A DNA stretch of 64,000 nt from Odontesthes bonariensis. Lineage: Eukaryota > Chordata > Actinopteri > Atheriniformes > Atherinopsidae. Made by a program: the position numbers and the translations under genes. Below are positions 48,560 to 60,222 of this stretch, one piece after another. The notes below the pieces were generated by a model. That model saw only the letters and a program-made list of their open reading frames with translations, was not told where the DNA came from and did no database searches. Every line of letters starts with the position of its first letter. Within the stretch, counting starts at the first letter, position 1. Location: assembly GCF_027942865.1 (NCBI RefSeq), contig NC_134509.1:30078197-30142196 (forward strand), written 5' to 3'.

Positions 48560-49340
48560 ACAGCTTGACATCCTCAGTATTCAGCTGTATCTCACCTTCT
48601 CCCATATTCAGCTTAATGATGAATTATGAACTGCATTGTAAACAAAACAAATTTGGTTCATAAGCACAAACAGAATTTGGAAAAAATAGTGCAGGTGTTT
48701 GGACACAAAGTGACCATCGTAGTTACTGTATTCATCCATCCAACCAGGCAGTGCTGCTTGAAAGCTGATGGGTATTTGTATGACAATTCCAGCTGCTTTC
48801 ACTTCCAGACGGATTCAAATGGGAATGTTCAAAAGCTGTTTGATTGCTGATGTTTGTGATGCTTCAAAGACTCAGTTGCAAAGCTTATTCGAACTTACAT
48901 TTTTTTTATACCGTAAGTCAGTGTGTCAAATTTTTCTTTAATGAGTTGACTTCTACGTCTGTAATCACTTGGTGTCCAAGCATTTGCACTCTATACTGTC
49001 AACTAGTTTTTTTAGTCTGTGATTTTATCATAGGTGGATGGTTCAACATGTCTGAGTTAGAGTTTATAAGGAATTTTCAAATACATTAATATACCATACA
49101 ATACAAATATGTTGTAAATAGCTATGATTCTACTTATTCTCTGGTTTATATTTAAAAATCTTCACTTATATAAAGAATTTGAGCCAATCATTCTACACAT
49201 TTATTCTACTAAAGGATATCAGTCTACACCTTCCTTTTACATTATTTTACTCCTTTACATTTTTGATAATTGTTTTGTTATTTGCTATCAGTACTGATAT
49301 TAAGTCATTCTGTTTGCTAGTTTTATTGTTTATGAAGGTA
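48560..49340. other. Intergenic, AT-rich
   Basis: No gene or named repeat recognised; it may contain decayed Tc1 sequence at its left end. Confidence 0.6.
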
Positions 49341-49350
49341 TATACTGTAT

Positions 49351-50392
49351 TAGGGCCGGCACGGTATATGTATTCGTACCGAACCGTCACGGTACGGGGG
49401 TCACGGTTCGGTACGCGCATTTCCACGCAGAATACACACGGTACGGAAGTTTTCTGAACGCGGAACTGTTATTTTGCAAGAGTTTCCTTCAGGACCCATT
49501 TAAACCCTGCCACATGCAAGCTCTGATTGGTCCGTAGAGATATACGCTTTCGGACAGAGTAGTTATAAGAACGCAGTTATCAGAACTGTCCTACTCGAAT
49601 TTCGTTCTGATAACTATCCTTCCCCAGCGGAACTGTTTCAGTCTGCATTCGCACATGAGTCGGGACTGATGCGCTGCGCGCAGCCGTCCGCGTCAGTGAC
49701 GTGTTAGCCGTTAGCCGTTTAGCGCCACATTCAACAACAAAAGAGAACAAAACAAAACCCGAGAGAAGAAAAAACACCACAAAGAAGCTAATATGGAGAG
49801 CGGGGAGGCCACCGTGTTCATGGTCTGCATGATGGTGATATTAATCATGGACAATCACATCAGGCGTCTAATATCGAGGCTGGAAGAGCTCACAGAGAGT
49901 CAGGATCAAGCGCAGGTGATACTTCTTCGTTTCATGAAGGAAGAAAGGAGAGCAGCACGCCGTAGACAAAGGAGACAACGTGTAAGTTTAACTTATTAAA
50001 CATGCGCCGGTTCTGTCTGTGTGGTATGATGAAACATTTCAGCCGTGATAGCATGACATGGGGCGCAGCTACCGACCACCACACACCTCCATCAGATGCG
50101 TTCCATAAAACCATGAAAAGACCCGACCAATTACGTCTCCCAAATGTATTACAACAACCCCTGGATACGAATACATGCAGAGCAAAAAAAATTACAGAAG
50201 CAATTGGAATTTACATCGCATCTGCTATGCGCCCATATTCCACTGTAGAAGAGGCAGGATTCAGATATCTATTACATGTGCTCGAACCTCGCTACACGCC
50301 TCCTTCGGCACTGTACCGAAAATGTACCGAACCGTAGGGTCCGTACCGAGGTACGTACCGAACCGTGAGTTTTTTGTACCGTTCCACCCCTA
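49351..50392 (+). mobile_element. hAT-like element with transposase fragment
   Basis: Ends TAGGGCCGGCACGG and CCGTTCCACCCCTA are inverted (about 12 of 14 match). The 8-bp TACTGTAT flanks both sides (part of a 10-bp TATACTGTAT repeat). The 12-mer GTACCGAACCGT or its reverse occurs at 49376-49387, 49403-49414, 50324-50335 and 50355-50366, like subterminal transposase-binding repeats. The frame at 50002-50337 contains KKITEAIG, MRPYSTVEEAGFRYLLHVLE, a ZBED-type hAT transposase segment. The frame at 49793-49999 is a basic 68-residue piece (NHIRRLISRLEE, RRAARRRQRRQR) that resembles the N-terminus of Harbinger-type proteins. The catalytic core is missing. Confidence 0.85.
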
Positions 50393-50401
50393 TACTGTAT
50401 A

Positions 50402-51007
50402 GATGAGTGAAATAAGTGCATGTGTGCACTCAGTGTGTGGTGGTTTGGATGGCAATCCACACAGTTAACCTTTAGTCATTGTCATGCCGTAGACAACTCA
50501 TCATTGTCGTGATTGATTGCCCCAACAATTGAATTTGAAAAGAGCAGCAACACCTGACCTCAGAGATATTTCCTGGTTCACCCTTTGACCATTTGTTGCC
50601 CTGAGAGGACAACGCTCAAGCTGTAAGGGTGAGCTGGATTCCCCGAAGACGCTTCAGGCGCTGGAAAATAAACTCATCCAGTGGACTAATTGTGGGGCAC
50701 TTATTTCACTGATCTCATAGAGGGCACAAGGCAGCATTTTTCATGGCTGATCAAGACATCGTCTCAGCCATGGAAATACAATAAGTCACTATGTGGTCAT
50801 TTTTAGTCTCAATTGACCCAAACTGGTTTTGTTTTGTCTCCAGACATAAGATAAAGATATATCAACGTAGACAGGTCAGTTACATGATAAGACAATTATA
50901 CCGCTGACATATAACTTTTTGGATGGCTCCTGCAAAACAAAATGACAAAAAATGAATTGTACAACAAAATTGAATTTCCTTAATTTGTTTGTGACTATGT
51001 CAACAAC
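50402..51007. other. Intergenic
   Basis: No gene or repeat family recognised between the hAT-like element and the LINE. Confidence 0.6.
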
Positions 51008-51034
51008 AGATGGTGTCACCCAGGACATGTTACT

Positions 51035-51715
51035 GTGAAGAGTCGTCTCTGCAGTCCTGACATTGAACTATTGGCAGAGAGTTTTCGTCCATATTATTTG
51101 CCAAGAGAGTTCACCAGTGTTGTTTTGGTGGCTGTTTACATTCCACCCTCAGCTGTTGCCGACACTGCATGTGATGTCATCAGTTCCGTTGTTGCTAAGA
51201 TACAGACACAACACCCCAATTCTTTTGTGGCAATATCTGGTGATTTTAATCATGCCTCACTCTCTGCTACACTGCCAACTTTTCAACAGTTTGTCAGCTG
51301 CTCTACCAGAGAAAACAAGACATTGGATTTGTTTCACACAAATGTCAAGGATTCATACATTTCCAAATCAAGACCTCCCCTGGGTAAATCAGATCACAAC
51401 CTTGTTTTTCTCTATTCAGCACATAAACCCCTTGTCCAGAGACTACCTGTCACAAAAAGGACTGTTAGAAAATGGTCACAGGAAGCTGAAGAAGCCTTAC
51501 AGGGTTGTTTTGATGCAACCGATTGGATTTCTCTTTGTAAGCCACATGGAGAGGACATTAATGCCATGACTGAGTGTGTGATTGACTATATAAACTTCTG
51601 TGTGGACTACACCATCCCCACCAGAACAGTGAGATGCTTCCCTAATAACAAACCCTGGATCACCAGTGAGCTAAAGGAACTATTGAACAAGAAAAAAAGA
51701 CCCTTTAGGGAGTGA
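51035..51715 (+). pseudogene. LINE endonuclease domain, C-terminal half, ended by nonsense codon
   Basis: 226 codons from ATG 51035 to TGA 51713-51715; the frame also extends upstream to about 51008. GDFN and SDH are the endonuclease catalytic motifs. Same frame as the RT; only one stop codon separates them. Confidence 0.88.
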
Positions 51716-51778
51716 GACAGGGAGTTACTGAGGAGTATACAGAAGCAACTCAAAGTCAAGATCAGAGAGAGCAAGGAG

Positions 51779-53518
51779 GTGTATAGAAAGAAGCTTGAGA
51801 GTAAACTGCAGAGGAACAATATCAGAGATGTGTGGTCAGGAATGAAGAAGATCACAGGCCTCAAGCAGAGGGAGGATCGGATGGATGGAAGTCTGGACAG
51901 AGCAAATGAGCTGAACACATTCTTCAACAGATTCAGTTCAGGAACAAGCTCACCACCCTCCCCTCCTGTTCCCAGGCAAAGAGACATCCCACCCTCCTCT
52001 GACCCACAGCTTTCCTGTAACATCTCCACCTCCACCTCAGTCATGGATTCTTCTGCTTCCACTAGTTTGTCTTCAACCCAATCAGGAGATGCTGCTGTCC
52101 CATTTGCCTCCCCCTCTCACTTTTCTGTTTCTAGAAGTCAGGTGAAGAGGCAGTTGGAGAGACTGAACCGGAACAAGGCTGCAGGTCCAGATGGTGTCAG
52201 CCCCCGAGTCCTGAAGGCCTGTGCAGAGCAGCTCTGTGGGATTCTGCAACACCTTTTCAACCTTAGCTTGACCCAAGAGAAGGTACCACTGTTGTGGAAG
52301 ACATCCTGTCTGGTTCCGGTACCAAAGAATACTCACCCTTCAGTCATCAATGACTACAGACCTGTTGCCCTGACATCCCACATCATGAAGGTCCTGGAGA
52401 GACTCCTGTTGACCCACCTGTGTAAGCAAACCAGCACATATCAGGACCCCCTGCAGTTTGCTTATCGCCATGGAGTTGGAGTTGAAGACGCTATCATACA
52501 CCTGCTTCAACAAACCCACTGTCATCTGGACAAAGCAGGCAGCACTGTGAGGATCATGTTCTTTGATTTCTCCAGTGCATTTAACACAATTCAGCCTGAT
52601 CTGCTTCGTCTGAAACTCCAGAAGACTCAGGTGGAGGCCTCAACAATCACCTGGATTAATGACTACCTGACAAACAGACCACAGTTTGTCAGACTAAAGA
52701 ATTGTGTGTCTAACCAGGTGATCAGCAGCACAGGAGCACCACAGGGGACTGTACTCTCACCATTCCTTTTCACTCTGTACACTTCAGATTTCCAGTACAA
52801 GTCAGACTCCTGTCATCTACAGAAATATTCAGATGACTCTGCAGTTGTCGGGTGTATCAGAGATGGACAAGAAGCTGAGTACAGAGAGCTGGTGGACCGC
52901 TTTGTGGCATGGTGTGGGAACAATCATCTCATCTTGAATGTTAACAAAACAATGGAGATGATTGTAGATTTCAGGAGAATCAGGGTCAGATCGAACCCTG
53001 TTTCCATCATGGGAGAAGAAGTGGAGGTGGTTGAGGAATATAAATACCTTGGTGTTCATGTGGACAACAGACTGGACTGGAGACACAACAGTGAAGCCAT
53101 CTACAAGAAAGGACAGAGCAGACTGTACTTCTTGAGGAAGCTAAGTTCCTTCAAGGTTTGCAACAAGATGTTGCAGATCTTCTACAAGTCTGTTGTTGAG
53201 AGCGTCATTTCCTCTTGCGTCATCTGTTGGGGCAGCAGCATCAGAACCAGGGACCTAAAAAGACTCAACAACCTGATAAAGAAGGCTGGTTCTGTTCTGG
53301 GGACGACTGTGGAACCTCTGGAGACAATAATGCAAAGAAGGATTTTGCATAAAATCAAGAGAATTATAGACAACCCTGAACATCCTCTCCATGAGACTGT
53401 TATCGGAAAACAGAGTCTCTTCAGTCAAAGGCTTCTTCAGTTTGGATGCAAAACGGACCGCTACAGGAAATCATTCCTGCCCACAGCCATCAGCATCTAT
53501 AATAACTCCTTGATTTAA
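51779..53518 (+). CDS. LINE reverse transcriptase frame (579 codons from first ATG)
   Basis: Open from 51716 to the TAA at 53516-53518; the first ATG is at 51779. Contains all RT palm motifs, with YSDD as the catalytic box; Asp-Asp is intact and Ser in the second position is usual in this group. It belongs to the truncated LINE, is not a host gene, and has no visible promoter. Confidence 0.9.
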   Translation: MYRKKLESKLQRNNIRDVWSGMKKITGLKQREDRMDGSLDRANELNTFFNRFSSGTSSPPSPPVPRQRDIPPSSDPQLSCNISTSTSVMDSSASTSLSSTQSGDAAVPFASPSHFSVSRSQVKRQLERLNRNKAAGPDGVSPRVLKACAEQLCGILQHLFNLSLTQEKVPLLWKTSCLVPVPKNTHPSVINDYRPVALTSHIMKVLERLLLTHLCKQTSTYQDPLQFAYRHGVGVEDAIIHLLQQTHCHLDKAGSTVRIMFFDFSSAFNTIQPDLLRLKLQKTQVEASTITWINDYLTNRPQFVRLKNCVSNQVISSTGAPQGTVLSPFLFTLYTSDFQYKSDSCHLQKYSDDSAVVGCIRDGQEAEYRELVDRFVAWCGNNHLILNVNKTMEMIVDFRRIRVRSNPVSIMGEEVEVVEEYKYLGVHVDNRLDWRHNSEAIYKKGQSRLYFLRKLSSFKVCNKMLQIFYKSVVESVISSCVICWGSSIRTRDLKRLNNLIKKAGSVLGTTVEPLETIMQRRILHKIKRIIDNPEHPLHETVIGKQSLFSQRLLQFGCKTDRYRKSFLPTAISIYNNSLI

Positions 53519-53800
53519 TTGAGTTACATCAACATTTAATTTCCCTCTGGGATAAATGAAGTATTTTTGAATTTGAATTGAATTTGAATTAATTACTGCA
53601 GCTGTTTCTGTTATTGAGATGAGCAACCAGCTACATTTGAAAACCAAATATTTAATTTTTTTGTCATTTCTGAGGATATTTTTAATTTATGATAAAAAAC
53701 TAACAAATTAAGAGATTATTTAGTCATGTTCTTCTTTTGTATTGATTGTTTTTACCTCTTCAATGTGAGGCTGTTAAATTCTCCAAAAGCACATTGTATT

Positions 53801-53985
53801 GGAGGGCTGGCCAACTCAACTGGTTGAGCAGGTGCCCCATATATCAAGGCTGAAATTCCTCACCGCAGCTGGCCTGGGTACAAGTCTTGGCCTGTGGCCC
53901 TTTGGTAAATGTCCTCCCCTTCTCTCTATAACTGCTTTCCTCTTATTAGACTTTCAAAAAAAGGCATTTTGTGCCAAAAAGTACA
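53801..53985 (+). mobile_element. tRNA-derived SINE
   Basis: Box A-like CAACTCAACTGGTTGAGCAGG (about 53812-53832) and box B-like GGGTACAAGTC (53876-53886) are spaced as in tRNA. They are followed by CTGTGGCCCTTT, TCCTCCCCTTCTCTCT and a tail with AAAAAAGGCATTTTG, the pattern of fish tRNA-SINEs. Not a functional tRNA: the stems do not close. Confidence 0.75.
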
Positions 53986-54149
53986 ATGCTTTCACAAAAA
54001 AGGGAATATTTTCACCTGATATTATGACTTAGCTGTCACCTTATGGCTATGAGAACTATATGAGAAAACATTACACTGATTATTAATGACTAACTATTGC
54101 TATACATAAGAGAACAGGACCTGTGGCAATAACTGATTTAACTGCAATG

Positions 54150-54405
54150 CTCAGAATCTGGGAGGAGCTCGCTGCTCCTCCGCACTGAGACAAGCCAGTT
54201 GCTGTGGTTCACAAACCTTAGAAGGATGTCTCCTGGGACCCTCTTTCAGAGATTTATAAGTGAGGGCCAGCTGGCTGTCCAGCCCAGCACTCACTGGAGG
54301 ATAAAATCTCCCAGCTGGCTTGGGAGCAGCTGGCGATCCCTAAAGAGAAGCTGGAGGAAGTTACTCAAAACAAGAGGGCTTTGGCGTCTGCATGCTGATC
54401 ATATT
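54150..54405 (+). mobile_element. Rex3/RTE-like LINE fragment
   Basis: Contains GGGAGGAGCTCGCTGCTCCT, AGAAGGATGTCTCCTGGGAC, CCAGCTGGCTTGGGAGCAGC and GAGAAGCTGGAGGAAGTTAC in the order of the 3' coding end of fish Rex3/RTE-type LINEs. Diverged, with stops. Same family as 45690-45797. Confidence 0.7.
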
Positions 54406-54949
54406 TGAATCGGTTCCAGTGCTACTTCTTTTTCAGTTTCATCTTTCAGATATATTGCCTCACATTGTGTTGTAGCTCTCATCAATATGATGCTTACATG
54501 AGATTCCTCCGCTTGAGTTGTTGTATTTGGTCTGCACTGTATATGTTGTGTACTGTGCCCAAACAACTTTGATTTGTCTGTTTAGAGCACAGTATTCCAA
54601 AAGCCCTGAGCTTCATTATCCCTGATTAAGTGTAGCTGGGACGGATTTTTGGATAGCAAAAGCTTTTTCTCCCTTAAAGGTGAATTTGTTGGATCACTTT
54701 TGATTTTAGACACATACATTTACTAACATACAGAGTTATGCTCTTATTTAGGGATGAAATTTTGAGGTTTGCATATGAAATGCTATGTTACTGGACTGAA
54801 TTTGCAAGCATTAGCCAGTCTTGTAGAAGTTACATTTGAAATTAATGTCATTATTTTGGTTATACTGGAATGATTTATATGAAATTATTCAAAGATATCT
54901 CCAAATATCATACAGCAATCAGTTTAACACACCTCATAATTATTAATTA

Positions 54950-55420
54950 ATATGGAGGCTTGTCATCTGCAGAAATACTCAGATTACTCTGCAGTTGTTG
55001 GTTGTATCAGTGATGGACAAGAGGCTGAGTGCAGGGAACTGATCGACCGCTGTGGCATTATGTGGAAACATTCACTTCATTCAATTTTGAATGTAAAGAA
55101 GATAAAAAGATCATTTTGGATTTTAGGAGGACCAAGAAAAGTCCAAACACTATTTCTATCCGGAGAAAAGAGGTGGAGATGTTGGAGGACAATGGAGGGC
55201 AGCCACAAGTCTGTGGTGGAGAGTGCATCTGCTTTGCTGCAATAACAGTGACTTAAATAAACGAAAAAAAACTGATAAAGAAAGCCGAGTGTCTTGGAAA
55301 CTGCTCTGGAGTCCCAGGAGCTGACTGTAACCCTTTTTGATCATTAGCAATTGCTTTTCAATAATCTAATGTAATGATACAATTTTCTTTTGGGATTGAT
55401 AAAAAGATTATTCAATTCAT
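54950..55420 (+). mobile_element. Second, decayed Rex1/L2-type LINE copy
   Basis: CHLQKYSDYSAVVGCISDGQ matches the palm of the 51008 LINE, with the catalytic second Asp changed to Tyr. Later pieces (ILNVKK, HKSVVES) are frame-shifted and internally deleted. The end TTTTCTTTTGGGATTGATAA matches the LINE 3' end. Older copy of the same family. Confidence 0.85.
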
Positions 55421-58400
55421 TAAATAACACCATCATGATCTGATGTATTTCATGTGTCATCGATGATGAAAAGAGTTAAGTTCCAGCTGCTGCTGGCTAA
55501 ATCCAGTCTTAGCACTGTGACAGATGCCATCCTAATGGATGCCTGCAGCTCCTCGATCGACAGTATGGCACCAATATCAAAAAGGAGTGAGAAATCAATC
55601 CCCTGCCGGGAAAAATATCAGCCATTTTAAATGTTCAAAAAGAACTTGAAGAAGATAGAAGGCCTGTGGAGATGGAATCACCCAGAGGAAAACACATCCG
55701 ACTTCCACTTTCAATGACTGGTATCTTTTTGACATACACTGATTTGTAGGTTATAAGTTTACAATCATCAGGCAAATATGATTTTTTTCCAATTTCTTGG
55801 TAGATAATAAAAACTAAATTTTTTTCCTCTTTGTAGAATATTACGATGTCAAATCTAAGTCAGTTTAATTGTCAATTGATCAAATTTACAGAATATATTT
55901 ACACTGTTTGTTGTGTAAAATAGACCCTTGTTGGCTGTACATGGTTATCAGGGAAAGTACAAAAGAGTAAACTTTTGTTTCCCCTACTATAGAGTGACTC
56001 CTGTACAGTGACCTACCACTGCTAACAAGCATTTTGGTTAGTCCTGTGACTGCATGGAGAGGTGACCCTGCCATTTTCCTAACAATTACTGGAGGAGATA
56101 TTTCACTGTCACACAGCAGGAGGATGGAAAGCTTTATTGTGGATGAAAATATCAGTGAGGGTTCATGGCATTCAAATTCACAAGGCTTTACAGCTCGGGT
56201 GCTGGACAGTGAGAAGTGGAGAAGAACTGCTCAAATTCAGGGCTGGAATGGAAAACATGGTCATCAAACCAGTTTGGCATAGCAAAGATACATCTCATAT
56301 ACAGAATGGAAATAAGTCTATTCTAATTCAAGGCATCCCCTTGTAAACCTCAGTGACTTGAATGTCAACTATAGCTGGGAGAACCGAGACTATTAGCCCA
56401 TTCATGGGTCAGCGTGTTTAAACACACATGGAAGCCACTGACACTGACTCACAAACTAGCAAGCAAATTAAACCAATTCCAACCTCTACCATAAATATCT
56501 AACTGGAAAACAAACCATGAAGCTGACATAGAGGCAAGTCAAGCACGCACTATACTAAGAATGAGTAAATCCGAGCTTCTGTGTATACACACTGACATCA
56601 ACTTAGCTTCAACTCTTTGCTATACTAAGTCTGGGTGAGCATTTGGGAGCCTGTTAGTTCAGTCGAGTGTTAAGTTGGCTGATGCCGATTTCCTTTAACA
56701 CCCTGTGGTTGCCCGACTGTCTGCCATGCAGTTTCACAGCAGAACATAACGGGCCCTTCAACCCAGTGCAAATGCAAATGCTTCATCCGTGTCGAAAACA
56801 AAAGGCTATGAAATATTCTAGTGTGGTGCATCTTCAGGCCAATCATGAGGCCTAGGTCTTATTTTGCATTAAACCACAAGTGAGGATACTTGGACTTTGC
56901 CGATACAATCATCAAAGGGCTTCTCTGATTCTTCTAGAATTTGTGTCTGAATGTAGACTGTAACGATGAAATTGGCAATAAAGTAATTAGTCAGTTGACT
57001 TGAAGAAAAATATTTAGATTATTCAGTCATATTAAATCATAACTTTCTTGGCAAACATGATTAGTATTTCTTGGATTGTTACTGATGAGGATTCACTGCT
57101 TTTCAGTTTGTTGTGTATGGTGGCCCTAACATGTAAAAGACATCTACATTAGGGGGAAAAAATAACCCAAAAAATCAACAATCTACATTAAAATAAAAAA
57201 ATTAAAAAAACAAATGTTCACAACACAAAGCAAACCAAAAGACACATTTCATTAAACGCAATTCAAAGAATATAACATAAATTCTTGGAATTATTCCCTT
57301 ATGCTACTATATTCAGATCACAAGGTATTTGTTTAGTTATCCAAGACATCAAAGAAAATTTATTCCTGATCACAGGTTTATTATTGTCAGGATCATGGAA
57401 TCATTATGAGAACTCGTAAAGGAGTCGACACTTCATTTCTTCACACCTCATTTCAGCTTTTGAGAGTGATCTCCTGACTGTTCCGGAGAAACTCATTACT
57501 AATATCATCTCTGAATACTAAATCAAGGCTTTTTCTTTACTATAGTTTGGTAATTACAACAGGAGATATTGTCTTATGCTAATTTTACACCAAACAGTGT
57601 AATCTGACTACTGGTAAAACTGATCAACCACCTCTTGTTTGTCAGCGAGTTGGTGCTGTTAGTTTCCGAGTCTCCATCTGAGATGTTACAGTTGATATTT
57701 AAATGTTTTAGTAAACAAAAAGTGAGCAGGCTACTCCTGTAGCCTAAGTGTAGCATCTTCAGCGATAATTGGCATCTGCACCCAGGTGTTTTCTTCCAAT
57801 CAATGCCGAATGTAGCCAAGGCAGATAAATAGAAGTTGCTGCCACAGAGACATTTGATGTAGGTTTGAATGGTAGCCAACTTTCTTTGACCAGTGTAAAG
57901 AAAGGGCTTTAGAGTAGCCAAAGATATGAAGATGTCCTACTCCATCTGTCTGCTACAGCTGTTAAAATGAAAGCAGAGATGACATAAATTGACTCGTTAT
58001 CACAACAAAATTAGCTTTGTCATCTCGAGAGTAATAATGAAATAAATTGTTATCTTGAGAAAAACAAGAACAGGCGTAGCCTGTTTAGCATCTGTCGCAA
58101 GGTTTTAAACAATGCAGTTAGGAAATATTGTGATCTCTTTTTTGCCGGCTTTTGAAATGTAGGTTTTGTGAAATGGTTTCTGTTTCTTCTCTTAAACTTT
58201 CTCATAATTTTTCCTTTTTCGTGTGTTCCGTTTTGTCATTATGTTCTGAAATATGCTATCTAAAATATTATGTTTGGTGAAAAGTAGCTTTGTTTTTCTT
58301 GATTTGTTTGGTTTAAAGGTGGTGTGTTGAATAAAAAAACAACGTTTTTTTGTTTGGCATTTTATAAACCAGTTAATAAGCTGATTGAGTGAAAAAACTA

Positions 58401-59668
58401 GATCGATCACTAGATCAATCTGAAACAAAAACAGGAGTAAACTACAGACTTACTTTTCCTATTCTAAATCCAATTAATAGGATCTGAACCCAACTCGAAC
58501 TATCAATTGTCATAATGAAGCAAAATGTCCAATGTCAATCAGCTGCGGAAAAAAAAAAAGTTATGAACCTAAATCCTGATGAAAATTTATTTATTAATTG
58601 CGTTTGTCAGTTCGTAGAAAATGAAAACTTTTGCAACAGTTCTTGCTGACATGGAGCTGTACAACACAAACACTGTAAACATGAGTCTACGGGCGCATTT
58701 TCTATCAGAATGATCAAAAAAAAAACTCTTTTAACACAAAGGCAGTAACAGCAATAAAGAAGATAATCAAGTTAATTAGCAACGACACACAGAGCATGGG
58801 TTACCAATTCTAACAGTCTGTCTGGCTTCAGTGAGGAATTAATTGTTCCACACATCATCCCTGAGCGAATGGAGAGCAGTCTGTTTAAATAATGTTTACA
58901 TTGATACATCACACAGTGTACTGGAATGTACTGGCATTACTGTGAGTTTTGCCATTCTTTATAATATATATTTACAGAAATTCATAAAGTGATTGAGTCA
59001 GTGTGGCATTGTCTCAGAGCCACAAACACACACCCACATACTGCAAACACACACATTTATCACAGGACTCACACACAGGCTTGAGAGAGGTTATTGAGAT
59101 ACAGTGAGAGTATTTAGATTGTAGTTGGTGGGGCTTAAGACTGTCAAAGGTTGACAGGTTTAGTTAGCACCATTTGTGTTAAGTTACAAACAATTACGAT
59201 ATGATAATGCTTTGATCACACACGTCACTTACTTTGAGCAAACAATTTCAGACACAAACATTATTTTGTCTCAGAGCAAAAGGAGATTATTTCCAAAACA
59301 CTACTTCACATGAAAAAGAACACAAAAACATGACAACCATAGTTTCTAGGCTTTTCAGCATGAAGAGCAGAACATACCTTTTCAAATAGTAGGCATCATA
59401 TTTCTGAGTTAACCCCATCAAATATTGCTACATATATCTGCAATAGTTTCTTAAAGTAGTTGTTGCGTCATTTCAGAGGGTTTAAAACCTCTTTTTGTTT
59501 TCCACCAAATCACACATTGGCACGATTTGTCACAGAGGGATACAAGAAAAGCAAATCTGACCTTTCAACATCACAGTTCTGTGGTGCATCTGTCCTTTCT
59601 CAACATTTGTACAACAATCAATGAGCTCCATTGAGCTAATTGTTTAACACATCAACACACTCCTGACC
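55421..59668. other. Intergenic and CACNG4 3' UTR
   Basis: The part nearest 59668 should be the CACNG4 3' UTR (reverse strand); a reverse AATAAA lies at 58586-58591. No gene, RNA gene or transposon recognised in the rest; open frames are short. Confidence 0.6.
58586..58591 (-). promoter_or_regulatory. Candidate poly(A) signal, CACNG4
   Basis: AATAAA on the reverse strand about 1.08 kb after the CACNG4 stop, overlapping a second one at 58590-58595. Confidence 0.4.
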
Positions 59669-60222
59669 TCATACCGGCGTGGTCCTTCGGTTTGCTCCAT
59701 TTTTCACATCTTTCTGAAAGCAGTTGTGGACTTGTAAAAACCCAGTATCCCTCTCAGGGCTGTAGTGCCCTGCAGTCCCACTTCCAACCTTCAATGGGTC
59801 CCTGCTGAATGTGTACAGGGATATATCACCCATCGGCAGACCCATCCCCAACCCTCCCCCTCCAGACCCTCCACCAATCTTCATTCCCACTGGGGACGGC
59901 TCACGGGATGGGTCAGTTGACCTCGAACTGGAGCGTGAACGTCTCCGTCTGTAACGGTAACTTGGTATGCGAGAGTATGGTGAAGAGGATGAGGTCGTTT
60001 TGATGAAGTCACGTTTGGCTAGGAAGCGTGTCTCTTTGTTTTTTTCAATGTATATGTTGACAGCAAGAACACCCACTGACTCAGCCACGATGAAGGAGAG
60101 GGCACCAAAGTAGAAGGACCAGCCGTAGTTGTAGTGGTTCTTCTTGTCCTCATCTTTCTTGTCACTTGGATCTCCGGCATTGCTGGAAATGTAGACAATG
60201 ATGCCGATGATGTTGCTCAGGC
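59669..60222 (-). CDS. cacng4: CACNG4 exon 4 (TM4 and cytoplasmic tail)
   Basis: Acceptor CTGTGCAG. Encodes [17 protein letters not shown]4, [12 protein letters not shown], the Arg/Ser-rich region, a Gly-rich stretch ([12 protein letters not shown]) that I do not recall in mammalian gamma-4, HNCFQKDVK and the final RRTTPV. Stop at 59671-59669. Confidence 0.96.

Larger units (their letters stand above)
47159..48560 (-). mobile_element. Tc1-like deletion derivative, copy 2 (split by insertion)
   Basis: Two Tc1 pieces (about 47165-47344 and 48355-48560) read continuously once the 1-kb TTAA element between them is removed. On the reverse strand they keep traces of the transposase N-terminal half (KKPFLK...) joined directly to the NIIEA region, the same junction near GAGGATTCATCCCTCC as in copy 1. 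Outer ends not found. Confidence 0.75.
51008..53595 (+). mobile_element. Rex1/L2-type non-LTR retrotransposon, 5'-truncated
   Basis: One reading frame runs from about 51008 to the stop at 53516-53518. It carries the second half of an apurinic-type endonuclease (VYIPPSA, GDFNHASL, SDHNLVFL) and then a reverse transcriptase with fingers motif KAAGPDGVSPRVLK, motif A FFDFSSAFNTIQ, motif B GAPQGTVLSPFLF and catalytic YSDDSAVV, then the C-terminal region. A single in-frame TGA at 51713-51715 interrupts it between endonuclease and RT. The 3' end reads TTTCCCTCTGGGATAAATGA followed by a TTGAAT-type repeat tail (to about 53595). ORF1 and the first half of the endonuclease are missing, so it is not autonomous. 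Clade assignment (Rex1 vs other L2/CR1 group) is by eye. Confidence 0.92.

Noticed and set aside
49376..50366. Regular short repeats resembling a CRISPR-like array
   Set aside because: Only two copies at each end, inverted and lacking uniform spacers; they are subterminal transposon sites in a eukaryotic genome.
53812..53890. Possible tRNA gene
   Set aside because: Boxes A and B are present but the acceptor and anticodon stems do not pair; this is the head of a SINE.
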